From Shiella aurantiaca (GTDB lineage Bacteria; Bacteroidota; Bacteroidia; Cytophagales; Cyclobacteriaceae): a stretch of DNA of 64,000 bases. The notes under the pieces are model-generated. The model saw only the letters and a list, made by a program, of their open reading frames with translations. It did no database searches and was not told the origin of the DNA. Below are positions 43,312 through 53,800 of the stretch, one piece after another. The translations under genes and the position numbers were made by a program. The stretch covers positions 372,001-436,000 of the forward strand of contig JAUHJS010000001.1 in NCBI GenBank assembly GCA_030412945.1, given 5' to 3'. Numbering within the stretch: position 1 is the stretch's first letter; each line of letters begins with the position of its first letter.

Positions 43312-45348
43312 ATGATCCCCCTTATGCGCTTTTTTTTATTTGCTATCCCCTTGCTGTGCTTGCAATCGGTTCATGCCCAACAGAGAATTCAGTGGGCATC
43401 CAAAGTGGATTTTCAGTTTAATGAATACAGCGACAGTTTGTTTTCGGCTCGCTCGGTGTTAGGCGAACCTGATGCTTTTCCGTATGGAACGCTTAATCCT
43501 AAAGCATTTCGCTTATTGGAGGAATCAGCCTTTGGCACGCTCGACCTTCGCTTTGATACTGCTCAGCAAGTACAGCAAATTATCATCATTGAAAGTTACT
43601 TGCCGGGTCGTATCAGTGAGGTTACCCTTATCGATGAAGACCTCAATAAATACCCCATTTACCTGAAAAATCCGGAAGCCTCTAAAGATAGCGCTAGGGC
43701 CTTAGTTATGACTATTGACCCTACTAACTACAAAGTAAAAGGTATTGAAATCAATCTTAATTCTATTGTGCAAGCCGGATGGGCGCAGTTAGATGCTGTA
43801 GGTATACGAAACAGCGATAATGAAGAAGAACTATTGACGATGCTGGCGCAATACGATAGTATAAAGGTATACTCTGAAATGACTTTTGCTACGGCCAAGC
43901 TTAATTTGGGTACCAATATCAACACAGAGTATGTAGAAACTAAGCCCGTAATTTCTCCGGATGGAAAGCTTTTGTTTTTTGTACGCCAAAACTTCCCCGG
44001 TAATGTGGGAGGCGAACGTGATGTGCAAGACATTTATTTTTCTGAACAAGTGGATGGCAAATGGACAGAGGCTAAAAACATAGGCGAACCCCTGAACAAC
44101 CGCTACCCAAATGGCGTAAGTTCGGTGACGCCCGAAGGCCACCTTTTGTTAATCAATACCTACGAAGACAACGGCACCATGAAGCCGGGCGCCTCTATCT
44201 CCTACCGTACTGGAGATGGCTGGACAGCCCCTGTTAACTTGAAAATTGATGACTTCTACAACCGTAGCCCTTACATGGATGTGTGTATGTCGAGCAGTGG
44301 CAAATCACTCATAATGGCCGTAAAAAGACGCGATAGTTCCGGTGATCAGGATTTATACATCTCCTTTTTAAAAGAAGATAGCACATGGAGTGCTCCGGTA
44401 AATATGGGCGATCGAGTTAATACGCCCAAAGCCGAGTTCTCCCCTTTCTTGGCAGCCGATGATAAAACCTTGTTTTTCGCCTCTGAAGGCCATAGTGGAT
44501 ACGGTGGTAGCGATATTTTCTACACAAAGCGCTTAGACAACACCTGGACGAATTGGAGTCCTCCGGTAAACCTAGGCAACTCGGTAAATACCAAAAACTG
44601 GGATGCCTATTACTCTATGACTGCCTCAGGAGATTTTGCCTTCTTTGTGTCTACGGAAAACTCTTTCAACGGAACCAAAGACATCTATAACATTGGGCTT
44701 CCACAAGAATTCAAACCGGAACCTGTACTACTTGTAGCCGGTAAGGTATTAGACAAAACCAATAATCAACCCATTAAAGCGCGCATTCGGGTAAAATCGC
44801 TTCCTGATGGCGGTGAGCTGGGTATCGCTTCTTCCAATGAACAAAACGGTGAGTACCAGATTGTACTACCTCGTGGGGTTAACTATGCGGTGTATGCTCA
44901 GGCAAAAGGCTATATAGCGGTAGAAGAAAACCTCAACGTAATGAAAATTACTAAGTACGAAGAACTGGAAAAAAACCTCTATTTGGTACCTATTCGGGTA
45001 GGAGAAACCATCGTACTGAACAACGTATACTTTGAGCAAGGAAAGGCTAACCTACTACCGGAATCGTATCCTGAACTGGAAGAATTGGCTCGATTGATGT
45101 CAGAAAACAGTACACTTAGCATAGAATTGGGTGGCCACACTGACAATCAAGGTAGTGCTAATGCTAATTTTGAACTTTCTCAAACTCGGGTAGAAACGGT
45201 AAAAAGCTTTTTGGTATCAAAAGATATTGAAGCAGGCCGTATCAACACAAAAGCTTATGGGGGAACCCGCCCAATTGCACCCAATACCAGCGAAGAAACC
45301 CGCTCCAGAAACAGGCGTGTGGACTTCACGGTGATTAGCTTCGAATAA
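43312..45348 (+). CDS. PD40-OmpA family envelope protein, paralog 1
   Basis: 678 residues (a start at 43324 gives a cleaner signal peptide MRFFLFAIPLLCLQSVHA). A discoidin-like N-terminal part (RIQWASKVDFQFNEYSDSLF...GEPDAFPYG), a PD40/WD40-like propeller (TKPVISPDGKLLFFVRQNFP, SPFLAADDKTLFFASEGHSG), a carboxypeptidase-regulatory-like linker (VAGKVLDKTNNQPIKARIRV), and an OmpA peptidoglycan-binding C-terminus (GGHTDNQGSANANFELSQTR ... NRRVDFTVISFE). Outer-membrane-linked and peptidoglycan-tethered; related proteins occur with T9SS and gliding genes. Tandem duplicate of the next gene. Confidence 0.9.
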   Translation: MIPLMRFFLFAIPLLCLQSVHAQQRIQWASKVDFQFNEYSDSLFSARSVLGEPDAFPYGTLNPKAFRLLEESAFGTLDLRFDTAQQVQQIIIIESYLPGRISEVTLIDEDLNKYPIYLKNPEASKDSARALVMTIDPTNYKVKGIEINLNSIVQAGWAQLDAVGIRNSDNEEELLTMLAQYDSIKVYSEMTFATAKLNLGTNINTEYVETKPVISPDGKLLFFVRQNFPGNVGGERDVQDIYFSEQVDGKWTEAKNIGEPLNNRYPNGVSSVTPEGHLLLINTYEDNGTMKPGASISYRTGDGWTAPVNLKIDDFYNRSPYMDVCMSSSGKSLIMAVKRRDSSGDQDLYISFLKEDSTWSAPVNMGDRVNTPKAEFSPFLAADDKTLFFASEGHSGYGGSDIFYTKRLDNTWTNWSPPVNLGNSVNTKNWDAYYSMTASGDFAFFVSTENSFNGTKDIYNIGLPQEFKPEPVLLVAGKVLDKTNNQPIKARIRVKSLPDGGELGIASSNEQNGEYQIVLPRGVNYAVYAQAKGYIAVEENLNVMKITKYEELEKNLYLVPIRVGETIVLNNVYFEQGKANLLPESYPELEELARLMSENSTLSIELGGHTDNQGSANANFELSQTRVETVKSFLVSKDIEAGRINTKAYGGTRPIAPNTSEETRSRNRRVDFTVISFE

Positions 45349-45365
45349 TCCCTTATAGCCTACAC

Positions 45366-45373
45366 TAATTTTG
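45366..45373 (+). promoter_or_regulatory. -7 box of the second PD40-OmpA gene
   Basis: TAATTTTG matches TAnnTTTG, 23 bases before the ATG at 45397; no clear -33 box. Confidence 0.4.
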
Positions 45374-45396
45374 GGCAATTCTTGTTATTTTTAGCC

Positions 45397-47427
45397 ATGG
45401 GTAGAATAACAAGAATTGCCTTTTTTCTTATTTGGCTTATCCCTTTCCAAGGGAAAGCACAAGGTGTAATACAATGGGCCAGCAAACTCGACTTTCAGTA
45501 CAATCAGTTTGGAGATGTGGAATACTCTGGAAATGAAGCCCTTGGTGAACCCAATGCCAAACCCTACGGAAGTATTAACCCTCGCGCATTCCGTATGCTC
45601 AAAGAGGCCTCATTTGGTACTTTAGTAGTCACTTTTGCCAATCCGCAAGCTATTAATCACCTTATAGTCATTGAAAGCCATTTACCCGGACGAATCACTG
45701 AAATTGCCCTAATTGACACCAAAGAAAAGAAAAACGTCATCCACAAGGCTAACTCCAATGCGGTGAATGAACCCTACCGAGCCTTACTAATTCCTGTGCC
45801 TACCACCAATTACCTCGTCAGGAAAATAGAAATCAATATCAACAGTATTTCAGCGCCCGGTTGGACGCAAATTGATGCCGTAGGTATCTGCCAAGCCGAT
45901 GTGAAAGCTATTGCAAAGGAGCTCTCACGTTTTGGTGATTTTGATTTGGATGTGGAAGTAACATTTTTCTCAGAAAAGAAAAACCTAGGCAAAAACATCA
46001 ATACCAATTTCGTAGAAACTAAGCCTATTATCTCGCCTGATGGAAAAACACTATATTTCCATCGTCAGAATTACCCCGACAATGTGAAAGGGGAAAAAGA
46101 TGACCAGGATATCTACATCTCCAAGTTAGAAGCGAGTAATTGGTCAAAAGCAGTGAATGCAGGAAGTCCCTTCAATGATAAATATCCCAATGGCATAGGT
46201 TCGGTTACTCCCGATGGTAATACGGCCATCTTACTAAATGCATACGATGAAAAAGGGAATATCAGTCCGGGTGTAAGTTACTCCAAGCGCTTGCGCAATG
46301 GATGGTCGGCACCGAAGAAGCTCGAAATCAAGAACTTTAGTAACGATAGTGACTATCAGGATTTTTATTTGGCCAATAACGGACGCGTACTGATTTCCGC
46401 CATACATCGGAAAGATAGCTATGGCGACCAAGACCTTTATGTGAGCTTTGCTGTGGGCCAAAATCAGTGGTCGGAACCAATCAATATGGGCCCTATCCTA
46501 AACACCAGCCGACCCGAGTTTTCCCCTTTCCTAGCGGCCGACAACAAAACCCTCTACTTCGCTTCCGAAGGTCATAAGGGACAAGGTGGTAGCGATATTT
46601 ATTACGCCAAGCGCCTTGATGAAACTTGGAAAAACTGGACTAAGCCCAAAAACTTGGGTACGGCCGTAAACAGCAAAGATTGGGATGCCTATTATGCCAT
46701 TTCTGCCGCGGGTGACCTAGCCTATTTTGTCAGTACCCAAGGCGCCATGGGTGGTTCGCGCGACATTTACAGTATTTCCTTGCCTTCGGAATTTAAGCCC
46801 GAACCGGTATTGCTTGTGAAAGGCCGCGTGCTAGATCAAAAAACCAATCTTGCCATCGAAGCGGAAATTATTATCAGCTCTTTGCCCGAAGGAAATGAAG
46901 AAGGGGTAGCCAATTCGGCTCCTTATTCCGGTGAATTTCAATTAGTATTGCCCCAAGGGAAAAATTACTCCTTGAGAGCCTCGGCCCCCGGTTATGTTTC
47001 GGTGGAGCAAAATCTCAAACTCGAACATATCGATGAATACAAGGAAATAGAACAAACCTTGTATTTAGCCCCAATCGAAGTAGGGCAAACAGTAGTACTG
47101 AATAATGTGTATTTTGAGCAAGGTAAATCCATCCTATTGACGGACTCCTACCCTGAGCTAGATCGCCTAGCCACTTTGATGAAAGAAAATGCCACTATGA
47201 CCATAGAACTAGGTGGCCACACCGATAACCAAGGGATAGGAAAAAGTAACCTAGAACTCAGCGAGCAAAGGGTGCAAGTGGTGAAACAGTTTTTGGTAAG
47301 TAAAGGTGTAGAATCCAAGCGAGTAAGCACCAAAGCTTATGGAGGCATACGCCCTATTGCACCTAACACCAATGAAGAAGGCCGCGCCAAAAACCGCAGA
47401 GTGGATATGACGATTATTAGTTTTTAG
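45397..47427 (+). CDS. PD40-OmpA family envelope protein, paralog 2
   Basis: 676 residues from ATG 45397 (MGRITRIAFFLIWLIPFQGKAQ is a good signal peptide; the longer TTG start is not needed). Same four-part layout as the gene before it: discoidin-like (IQWASKLDFQYNQFGDVEYS), propeller (TKPIISPDGKTLYFHRQNYP, SPFLAADNKTLYFASEGHKG), regulatory-like linker, OmpA domain (VVLNNVYFEQGKSILLTDSY ... GGHTDNQGIGKSNLELSEQR). The two share most blocks in the same order, so they arose by tandem duplication, and both retain full length. Confidence 0.9.
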   Translation: MGRITRIAFFLIWLIPFQGKAQGVIQWASKLDFQYNQFGDVEYSGNEALGEPNAKPYGSINPRAFRMLKEASFGTLVVTFANPQAINHLIVIESHLPGRITEIALIDTKEKKNVIHKANSNAVNEPYRALLIPVPTTNYLVRKIEININSISAPGWTQIDAVGICQADVKAIAKELSRFGDFDLDVEVTFFSEKKNLGKNINTNFVETKPIISPDGKTLYFHRQNYPDNVKGEKDDQDIYISKLEASNWSKAVNAGSPFNDKYPNGIGSVTPDGNTAILLNAYDEKGNISPGVSYSKRLRNGWSAPKKLEIKNFSNDSDYQDFYLANNGRVLISAIHRKDSYGDQDLYVSFAVGQNQWSEPINMGPILNTSRPEFSPFLAADNKTLYFASEGHKGQGGSDIYYAKRLDETWKNWTKPKNLGTAVNSKDWDAYYAISAAGDLAYFVSTQGAMGGSRDIYSISLPSEFKPEPVLLVKGRVLDQKTNLAIEAEIIISSLPEGNEEGVANSAPYSGEFQLVLPQGKNYSLRASAPGYVSVEQNLKLEHIDEYKEIEQTLYLAPIEVGQTVVLNNVYFEQGKSILLTDSYPELDRLATLMKENATMTIELGGHTDNQGIGKSNLELSEQRVQVVKQFLVSKGVESKRVSTKAYGGIRPIAPNTNEEGRAKNRRVDMTIISF

Positions 47428-47446
47428 TTTATCACAATTCCTTCCG

Positions 47447-47454
47447 TAACTTTG
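47447..47454 (+). promoter_or_regulatory. -7 box directly before the methyltransferase gene
   Basis: TAACTTTG matches TAnnTTTG and is followed after four bases by the ATG at 47459, where transcription would be expected to start. Suggests a leaderless mRNA. Confidence 0.45.
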
Positions 47455-47458
47455 CAAG

Positions 47459-48337
47459 ATGCAATTAGTAAAGCCGCTTCACTGGCAAGAGTACGAGCTT
47501 ATCGACTCGGGCCATTTTGAAAAACTGGAAAAATTCGGAGAATATATCACCATTCGCCCTGAGCCTCAAGCGGCTTGGGACAGCAGCCTGTCGGAAGCCG
47601 AATGGAAAAAAATGGCGCACGCCACCTTCAAGAGAGACCCCAACAATCCTGAAAAAGGTGTATGGGATACCACAAAAGCACCCAAACCCAACTGGCCGCT
47701 CAAGTACAGCTACAATGGCTTGAACATACATTTTAAGCTTTCGTTTTCTTCCTTTAAGCATGTGGGTATTTTCCCTGAACAGGCCGCCAACTGGGACTAT
47801 ATTTTTGAACAAGTAAAAGCCCGAAAGGCGACCAACCCTAAGGTGCTTAATATGTTTGCCTATACAGGTGGTGCTTCTTTGGCCGCTAAAGCTGCGGGAG
47901 CGGATGTCACTCACCTCGATTCCATCAAGCAGGTAGTAACCTGGAGCCGTGAAAATATGGAATTATCCAATCTGGACAATATCCGCTGGATAGTAGACGA
48001 TGCCATGAAATTCATCAAACGGGAAGTAAAAAGAGGCAATAAGTACCAAGGCGTTATGCTGGATCCTCCGGCATACGGAAGAGGACCCAATGGTGAACGT
48101 TGGGTATTGGAAGAGGATATTAATGAAATGATTGCCCTTTGTAGCCAAATTTTGGATGAGAAAGACCACTTCTTCATCATCAATACCTATTCCATTGGTT
48201 TTTCTTATATGGTCCTCGACAACCTGATTAATAAAGCTTTTCCTTTCAAAAAGAATGAGCAATCGGGAGAATTGTATATGGAAGATCGCTTTCACAAGAA
48301 ATTACCTACAGGAATATTCTATCGTTTCCATAGCTAA
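47459..48337 (+). CDS. Class I SAM-dependent methyltransferase, RlmI-like
   Basis: 292 residues. After a 120-residue N-terminal part, the Rossmann methyltransferase fold has motif I VLNMFAYTGGASLAAKAAGA, motif II VTHLDSIKQVV, and motif IV VMLDPPAYGRGPNGERW, as in RlmI/RlmK-type rRNA cytosine or guanine methyltransferases. No PUA domain is obvious, so the substrate (probably rRNA) is inferred. Its stop overlaps the aminotransferase start by one base (TAATG), so they are coupled. Confidence 0.88.
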   Translation: MQLVKPLHWQEYELIDSGHFEKLEKFGEYITIRPEPQAAWDSSLSEAEWKKMAHATFKRDPNNPEKGVWDTTKAPKPNWPLKYSYNGLNIHFKLSFSSFKHVGIFPEQAANWDYIFEQVKARKATNPKVLNMFAYTGGASLAAKAAGADVTHLDSIKQVVTWSRENMELSNLDNIRWIVDDAMKFIKREVKRGNKYQGVMLDPPAYGRGPNGERWVLEEDINEMIALCSQILDEKDHFFIINTYSIGFSYMVLDNLINKAFPFKKNEQSGELYMEDRFHKKLPTGIFYRFHS

Positions 48338-49527
48338 TGCCTAGCAATCGCCAACTTTTTCTACAACACCTGGCCCAAACCACCGACTTCCCCCTTTTGA
48401 TAGAAATCGAATGGGCAGAAGGCGTACATATGTACGGCCCGGATGGAAAAAGCTATTTGGATTTGATTTCGGGCATTGGTGTTTCCAATGTAGGGCACAG
48501 ACACCCAAAGGTGGTGAAAGCCATCAAAGAACAGGTGGACAAATACCTGCACCTGATGGTGTATGGTGAATTTGTTCAATCCCCACAAGCACAGTTAGCC
48601 GAAGCTTTATGCAAGACTTTGCCCTCCTCTATTGATAATTGCTATTTGGTAAACTCTGGAAGCGAAGCGATTGAAGGGGCTTTAAAACTCGCCAAACGAT
48701 ACACCGGAAGGCGGGAGATTATATCTTGCTTTCAGGCTTATCATGGCAGTTCGCACGGGGCGCTCTCCATTGGAGGTTCGGAAGAATTCAAACGTGCTTA
48801 TCGGCCTTTGTTACCCGGCATTTCGCATTTCCGCTATGGGAATGAAGAAGATTTGTCGATGATTACCCAGCAAACGGCTGCGGTGGTGATGGAAACCATT
48901 CAAGGAGAAGCCGGAGTACGGATAGCTACGCCTGACTATTTTAAGAAATTGCGCCAGCGCTGTACCGAAATGGGTGCCTTGCTTATCTTGGATGAAATCC
49001 AATGCGGATTTGGCCGCACGGGCACTTTCTGGGCTTTTGAACAAATGGGTATCGAGCCCGATGTGGTGGTGTGTGCCAAGGGAATGGGAGGCGGCATGCC
49101 TATTGGGGCTTTTTTGGCACCTCAAAAAATCATGGCCGTATTTAAGAACAATCCGCTTCTGGGACATATCACAACCTTTGGTGGGCACCCTGTAAGCGCA
49201 GCAGCCTCTTTGGCCACAGTGAAGATTCTGCAAGAAGAAAACCTCGTTGCTCAGGTAAACGCTAAAGCAGAAAGGTTTAAAAAGCAGCTTAATCACCCAA
49301 AAATTAAAACTATCCGCAATCAGGGATTGATGATGGCCGTGGAATTTGAGTCATTTGAAGTGCTCAAGCCCATCATCGATACGGCCATAGAAATGGGCGT
49401 GGTGACCGATTGGTTTTTATTCTGCGACAATTCCATGCGCATAGCCCCTCCCCTTATCATCACCGAAGAAGAAATCGATAAGGCGTGTGCTATTGTCATG
49501 GCAAGTATCAACAAAAAAGGGCTTTAA
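48337..49527 (+). CDS. Class III (aspartate/acetylornithine-type) aminotransferase
   Basis: 396 residues, PLP-dependent. Signatures: GPDGKSYLDLISGIGVSNVGH, CYLVNSGSEAIEGALKLAKR, ILDEIQCGFGRTGTFWAFEQ and the Schiff-base lysine in DVVVCAKGMGGGMPIGAF. Family III enzymes include acetylornithine, 4-aminobutyrate and ornithine aminotransferases; the donor cannot be decided and no arginine-pathway genes adjoin. Translationally coupled to the methyltransferase gene; the terminator stem spans its stop codon. Confidence 0.9.
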   Translation: MPSNRQLFLQHLAQTTDFPLLIEIEWAEGVHMYGPDGKSYLDLISGIGVSNVGHRHPKVVKAIKEQVDKYLHLMVYGEFVQSPQAQLAEALCKTLPSSIDNCYLVNSGSEAIEGALKLAKRYTGRREIISCFQAYHGSSHGALSIGGSEEFKRAYRPLLPGISHFRYGNEEDLSMITQQTAAVVMETIQGEAGVRIATPDYFKKLRQRCTEMGALLILDEIQCGFGRTGTFWAFEQMGIEPDVVVCAKGMGGGMPIGAFLAPQKIMAVFKNNPLLGHITTFGGHPVSAAASLATVKILQEENLVAQVNAKAERFKKQLNHPKIKTIRNQGLMMAVEFESFEVLKPIIDTAIEMGVVTDWFLFCDNSMRIAPPLIITEEEIDKACAIVMASINKKGL

Positions 49528-49540
49528 AAGCCCTTTTTTG
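49512..49540 (+). terminator. Terminator containing the aminotransferase stop codon in its loop
   Basis: CAAAAAAGGGCTT pairs perfectly with AAGCCCTTTTTTG. The 3-base loop is the TAA stop codon (49525-49527). The arm encodes the last residues, and the T-run is downstream. Confidence 0.8.
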
Positions 49541-49559
49541 TTATTGTTCATAAAGAATT

Positions 49560-50858
49560 TTACTCTTGTTCAAACTTCTCTTTGAAGCGCTGATACAACA
49601 TTTGCTGCTTACCGTCTAAATTGATGCGTTTGCCATTGATAAAGGCTGCTTCTACGTTATTGCCGCGCATGTCGAGCAAATCGCCACTGGAAAGTATCAA
49701 GTGGGCATCTTTGCCTACTTCAATGCTTCCTGCACGAGATTCAATACCTAGCATTTTGGCCGGATTGAGGGTAATTAATTGTAGGGCTTGCTCTTTATCC
49801 AAACCATAGGCTGCAGCAGTTCCTGCAAAGAAAGGCAGATTGCGTGAGCTTTGAAGACCATCGTAAGCAATCACTACCATTACCCCGGCTTTGGTTAAAT
49901 CCGCAGCCAATTTGTACGGCATATCAATATCCTCATCGGTAGAAGAAGGCAAACGGTGCACATTAGCCAATACCACCGGAATGGCATTTTCTTTTAAGAA
50001 ATCGGCAACGCGATAGGCTTGCTCGCCTCCTTTCAATACAATCTTTTTCACGCCCATGGCTTGCGCAAACTGTATTCCGGATACGATATCCTTGGCGTAA
50101 GACGCCTCGATATAGAGCGTCTTGGAACCATCGAACAAACCTTTCATAGCTTCCATTTTCAAGTTCACTGTCTTAGGCTTACCGGCATTGGCATAGGCTT
50201 TTGCATCGTTAAAGAACTGTTCGATTTCACGCACTTGTGCCTCATAGTTTTCATTCTTTTTGATTTGGGTTTCGCCCAACCACCAGCGTGGACGCTGATA
50301 GGTATTCACCCAGCCCATGTGAATGCCTTCATCGTAGGCATAGGCTGCATCTTCCCAATTCCATCCATCTAAAGCTACTACTGAAGATGACCCGGAGATG
50401 GTGCCACCTTTAGGCGTTACTTGGGCTAATAAAATCCCATTATAGCGAAGCGTAGGAATCAATTCCGAATCGGTATTGTAAGCGATAATGGAACGTACAT
50501 TAGGGTTGTAATCTCCTGTTTCGCTATAATCGCGGGTAGCGCGCACCGATTCTACCTCTAAAAGGCCGAGCTCTGTATTGGCTAAAATTAAGCCCGGATA
50601 CAGGTGTTTTCCATTGGCTTCTATCACCTCATGACCAGATAAATCGACACGAACCACTCGGGCATCGGCCACGAGCGTGAGTTTTCCTTTATCGAAAGTC
50701 ACCAAGGCATTTTCAATCACCTTGCCATTGCCCAAATGCGCCACCGCACCGGTTATAGCTATCGGCTTTTGCTGTTCGCTGGCCGGCTGTGGCACCTGTG
50801 CCCAAAGGTTTCCTAGGGCTACAGAAGCGAGTAGTATAGTACTTATTAGTTGTTTCAT
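49560..50858 (-). CDS. Amidohydrolase-like secreted protein lacking the HxH metal motif
   Basis: 432 residues with signal peptide (MKQLISTILLASVALGNLWA). Amidohydrolase ends: N-terminal small beta domain with ANGKHLYPGLI and C-terminal ITLNPAKMLGIESRAGSIEVGKDAHLIL (quoted in parts). Where active enzymes have PG-x-IDxHxH this protein has YPGLILANTELG, so the first metal ligands are absent and hydrolysis is unlikely. The last gene in a pair with the 1013-residue relative 16 bases upstream; perhaps an accessory subunit. Confidence 0.85.
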   Translation of the reverse strand: MKQLISTILLASVALGNLWAQVPQPASEQQKPIAITGAVAHLGNGKVIENALVTFDKGKLTLVADARVVRVDLSGHEVIEANGKHLYPGLILANTELGLLEVESVRATRDYSETGDYNPNVRSIIAYNTDSELIPTLRYNGILLAQVTPKGGTISGSSSVVALDGWNWEDAAYAYDEGIHMGWVNTYQRPRWWLGETQIKKNENYEAQVREIEQFFNDAKAYANAGKPKTVNLKMEAMKGLFDGSKTLYIEASYAKDIVSGIQFAQAMGVKKIVLKGGEQAYRVADFLKENAIPVVLANVHRLPSSTDEDIDMPYKLAADLTKAGVMVVIAYDGLQSSRNLPFFAGTAAAYGLDKEQALQLITLNPAKMLGIESRAGSIEVGKDAHLILSSGDLLDMRGNNVEAAFINGKRINLDGKQQMLYQRFKEKFEQE

Positions 50859-50874
50859 AATTTCGGATGATTAA

Positions 50875-53800
50875 TTAATCAAGGTTTTCGGCATGAGAAT
50901 GATAGATTACGTCCTCGCAGTGGAACATATGCTTCTGACGCATGGCAGGACGCTGCGTAGGGCCTCCGGCCTTTTTCACATCCAGCATTTTTTGAATCAA
51001 ACGCGCCTTTTCTTGCTCCAGCGCGGTGCGCTTGGCTTGCTCTTGCTCGATATCAAAATATACCGCTCCATCGATTATGGTCTTTTCGGCTTTGGCATAG
51101 ATAGACAAAGGATTATCAGACCAAAGTACCACATCGGCATCTTTTCCTACTTTGATACTTCCCATGCGGTTATCAAGGTGAAGCATTTTAGCCGGATTGA
51201 GGGTAACCATTTTCCAGGCTTCTTCTTCAGACACACCACCGTACTTCACGGTTTTAGCTGCTTCCTGATTCAATCTGCGGGCCATTTCGGCATCATCGGA
51301 ATTGATGGCCGTAACTACACCCTCTCCATTCATAAGAGCCGCATTATACGGAATGGCTTCGCGCACTTCCATTTTATAGGCCCACCAGTCAGCAAAGGTA
51401 GAGGCGGCTACGCCATGCTCAGCCATTTTATCGGCTAGTTTATATCCTTCCAAAATATGGGTGAAGGTATTGATTCTAAAATCGAAACGCTCAGCCACCT
51501 TCATTAGCATATTAATCTCCGATTGTACATAGCTGTGGCAAGAGATGAAGCGCTTTTTACGAAGGATTTCCAGTAGGGTTTCCAATTCCAAATCCCTGCG
51601 TGGTGCCGCGGTAGCCGCTTTCGTTTTGGCCGGTAAGGCATTGTAGGCGTTCCACTCTTTTTCGTATTCCTGAGCTCGGGTAAAGGCATCTACAAACACC
51701 TGCTCCACCCCCATACGGGTTTGCGGATAGCGGATGGTATTGCCATCGCCCCAGTTGGACTGCTTCACGTTTTCACCCAAGGCACATTTGATAAAGCCAT
51801 CGGCACCGTTAATTTTCAATTGCTCAGGTGCTAATCCCCAGCGGTATTTTACCAAAGCTGACTGCCCACCAATGGCATTGGCCGAACCGTGCAAAATTTG
51901 CCCGGCTACCACACCTCCGGCCAATTGGCGGTAGATGTCGATATCTTCTGAATCAATTACATCGCCCATGCGCACTTCTGCCGACACCGACTGCACATCA
52001 TTGATAGAAGTGGCGGCAATGTGCGTATGCTCATCGATAATACCTGCAGTTAGGTGCTTTCCGGTACCATCAATCACACGCGCTCCGGCACTGCTAAGGT
52101 TCTTCCCGATTTGGCTGATTTTGCCATCTTTTAGCAAAACGTCTGTTTCGGTCACAATCCCCTGTGCTTCATTGGTCCATATCGTAGCATTTTTGATAAG
52201 GATAAGTTCTGATTTCGGAAGGGTTTCATTGCCAAAAGCGGTGAAAGGATAAATCACTTTGCCCAACTCTTCCTTCTTTTCTTCTTCCTTCTTCTCCTCT
52301 TTCTTTTCTTCTGCTTTCAAAGCCTCGGCATAGGTGGCTGTCCAGTTTATCCACTCACCATTTACCAGCTGGCCGTTTCCTTTTAGGTCTTTTCCAACCA
52401 TCCAGCCGCTAAGGCGAATCTTACCGTTGCCTTCTTTATCGGCATCGAAGCTCAGGCTCAGTAAATCTTGGCTCATTTTGAAGGTGGATTTCAACTCAGT
52501 AGTATCATTCACTTTCACTTTGGCTGATGGAGAACCCGGTTTGCCAGAAATTTCAAGTAGGTAAGACGTATTGCCTACCATCAAATTATATTTTCCACTT
52601 AGGTCGATTTCATTAATCTCGGCCAACACGTAAGGCTTACCTTGTACCCAGTTTTGATAGATTTTGGTATCGTCTTCAAACAAATTACCATTGGTCACAA
52701 CAAAATTAGCCAACATACCTTTGCGCAAAGCACCCACGGTATTGTCGCTACGTAAGAACTGTGCAGGCGTGGCAGTCATGGCTTTCAAGGCTGTTTTCTC
52801 ATCCAATCCGGCCTTTACCGCCTTACGGATATTGCTCAGATACTGGCTTGGATCTTTCAATCCGCTAGCGGTGAAAGCAAATGCAACTCCGTTACTAGCC
52901 AATACCGAAGGGTTGGTAGGAGCCAATTCCCAATGCTTAAGATCAGCTAAGCTCACCATCATGGCATCATAAGGATCTTCTACATCATAGGCATCCGGAA
53001 AATTAACTGGAATAATAAGGGAAGCCTTAGTGGCTTTTACATCATTGATGCGCTGATATTCATCTCCTCCTCCTTTGATGATATAGTTTACCCCAAACTC
53101 ACTACCGATTTTGGCGGCACGCAAAAGGTTCAGTTTATCGCTGGCATCGAATATGGAAGGAAGGCTCTGGTTGCGGTTGAAGCTTTCCAAACTTTGGTCG
53201 TTGAAGGTCTTATTGCCTCCGTTTTTATACCACTGGGCATCCAAGTACGTCTGACGGATAAGAGCAATATAGCCCATCATAGATGACGGATAGCTTTGGC
53301 GGCTGCTGCCTTTATCTAAACTGAAATGAGCGGCCGTTCTTTCGTTAAGCACCACATTCTGATCGCGGTCGCTCGCTAGGCTTACCAAAGCGCTACTACC
53401 GCGTACCAAACCATCGGCACGGAAAGTATTGACCGCTCCAAAGCCCGCTTTACGTAGATTTTCTGCCTCTTTAGGATTCACAGTGAACTCGGTATAGGCA
53501 TTGTACTCAGCCTTTACTGCTTCGTTCCAGTTGAAGGGACCGGAAGTTTTAGTATCCAATTGTGGCTGACCGCCCCAAGAGGCGCGCTCTGCTTTTACAG
53601 CCGGAATTCCGTACTGAGAATATGGATCTACAAAAGAGGGATAAATGGTTTTACCCTTCAAATCTGTTACTATAGCTTCTTTGGGAATGGCGATTCCGGC
53701 ACCTACCTGCTCCACTTTACCTTCTTTGATTATCAGGGTGGCATTTTGCAGCACGGTTTGATAATCTACATAAATGGTGGCATTGGTAAATGCATACACT

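Noticed and set aside
48811-49296. 161-codon minus-strand frame in the aminotransferase gene
   Set aside because: Antisense to PLP-enzyme motifs; no independent support.
50893-51438. 181-codon plus-strand frame opposite the double amidohydrolase
   Set aside because: Shadow of a conserved gene; no signal peptide, domain or start signal.
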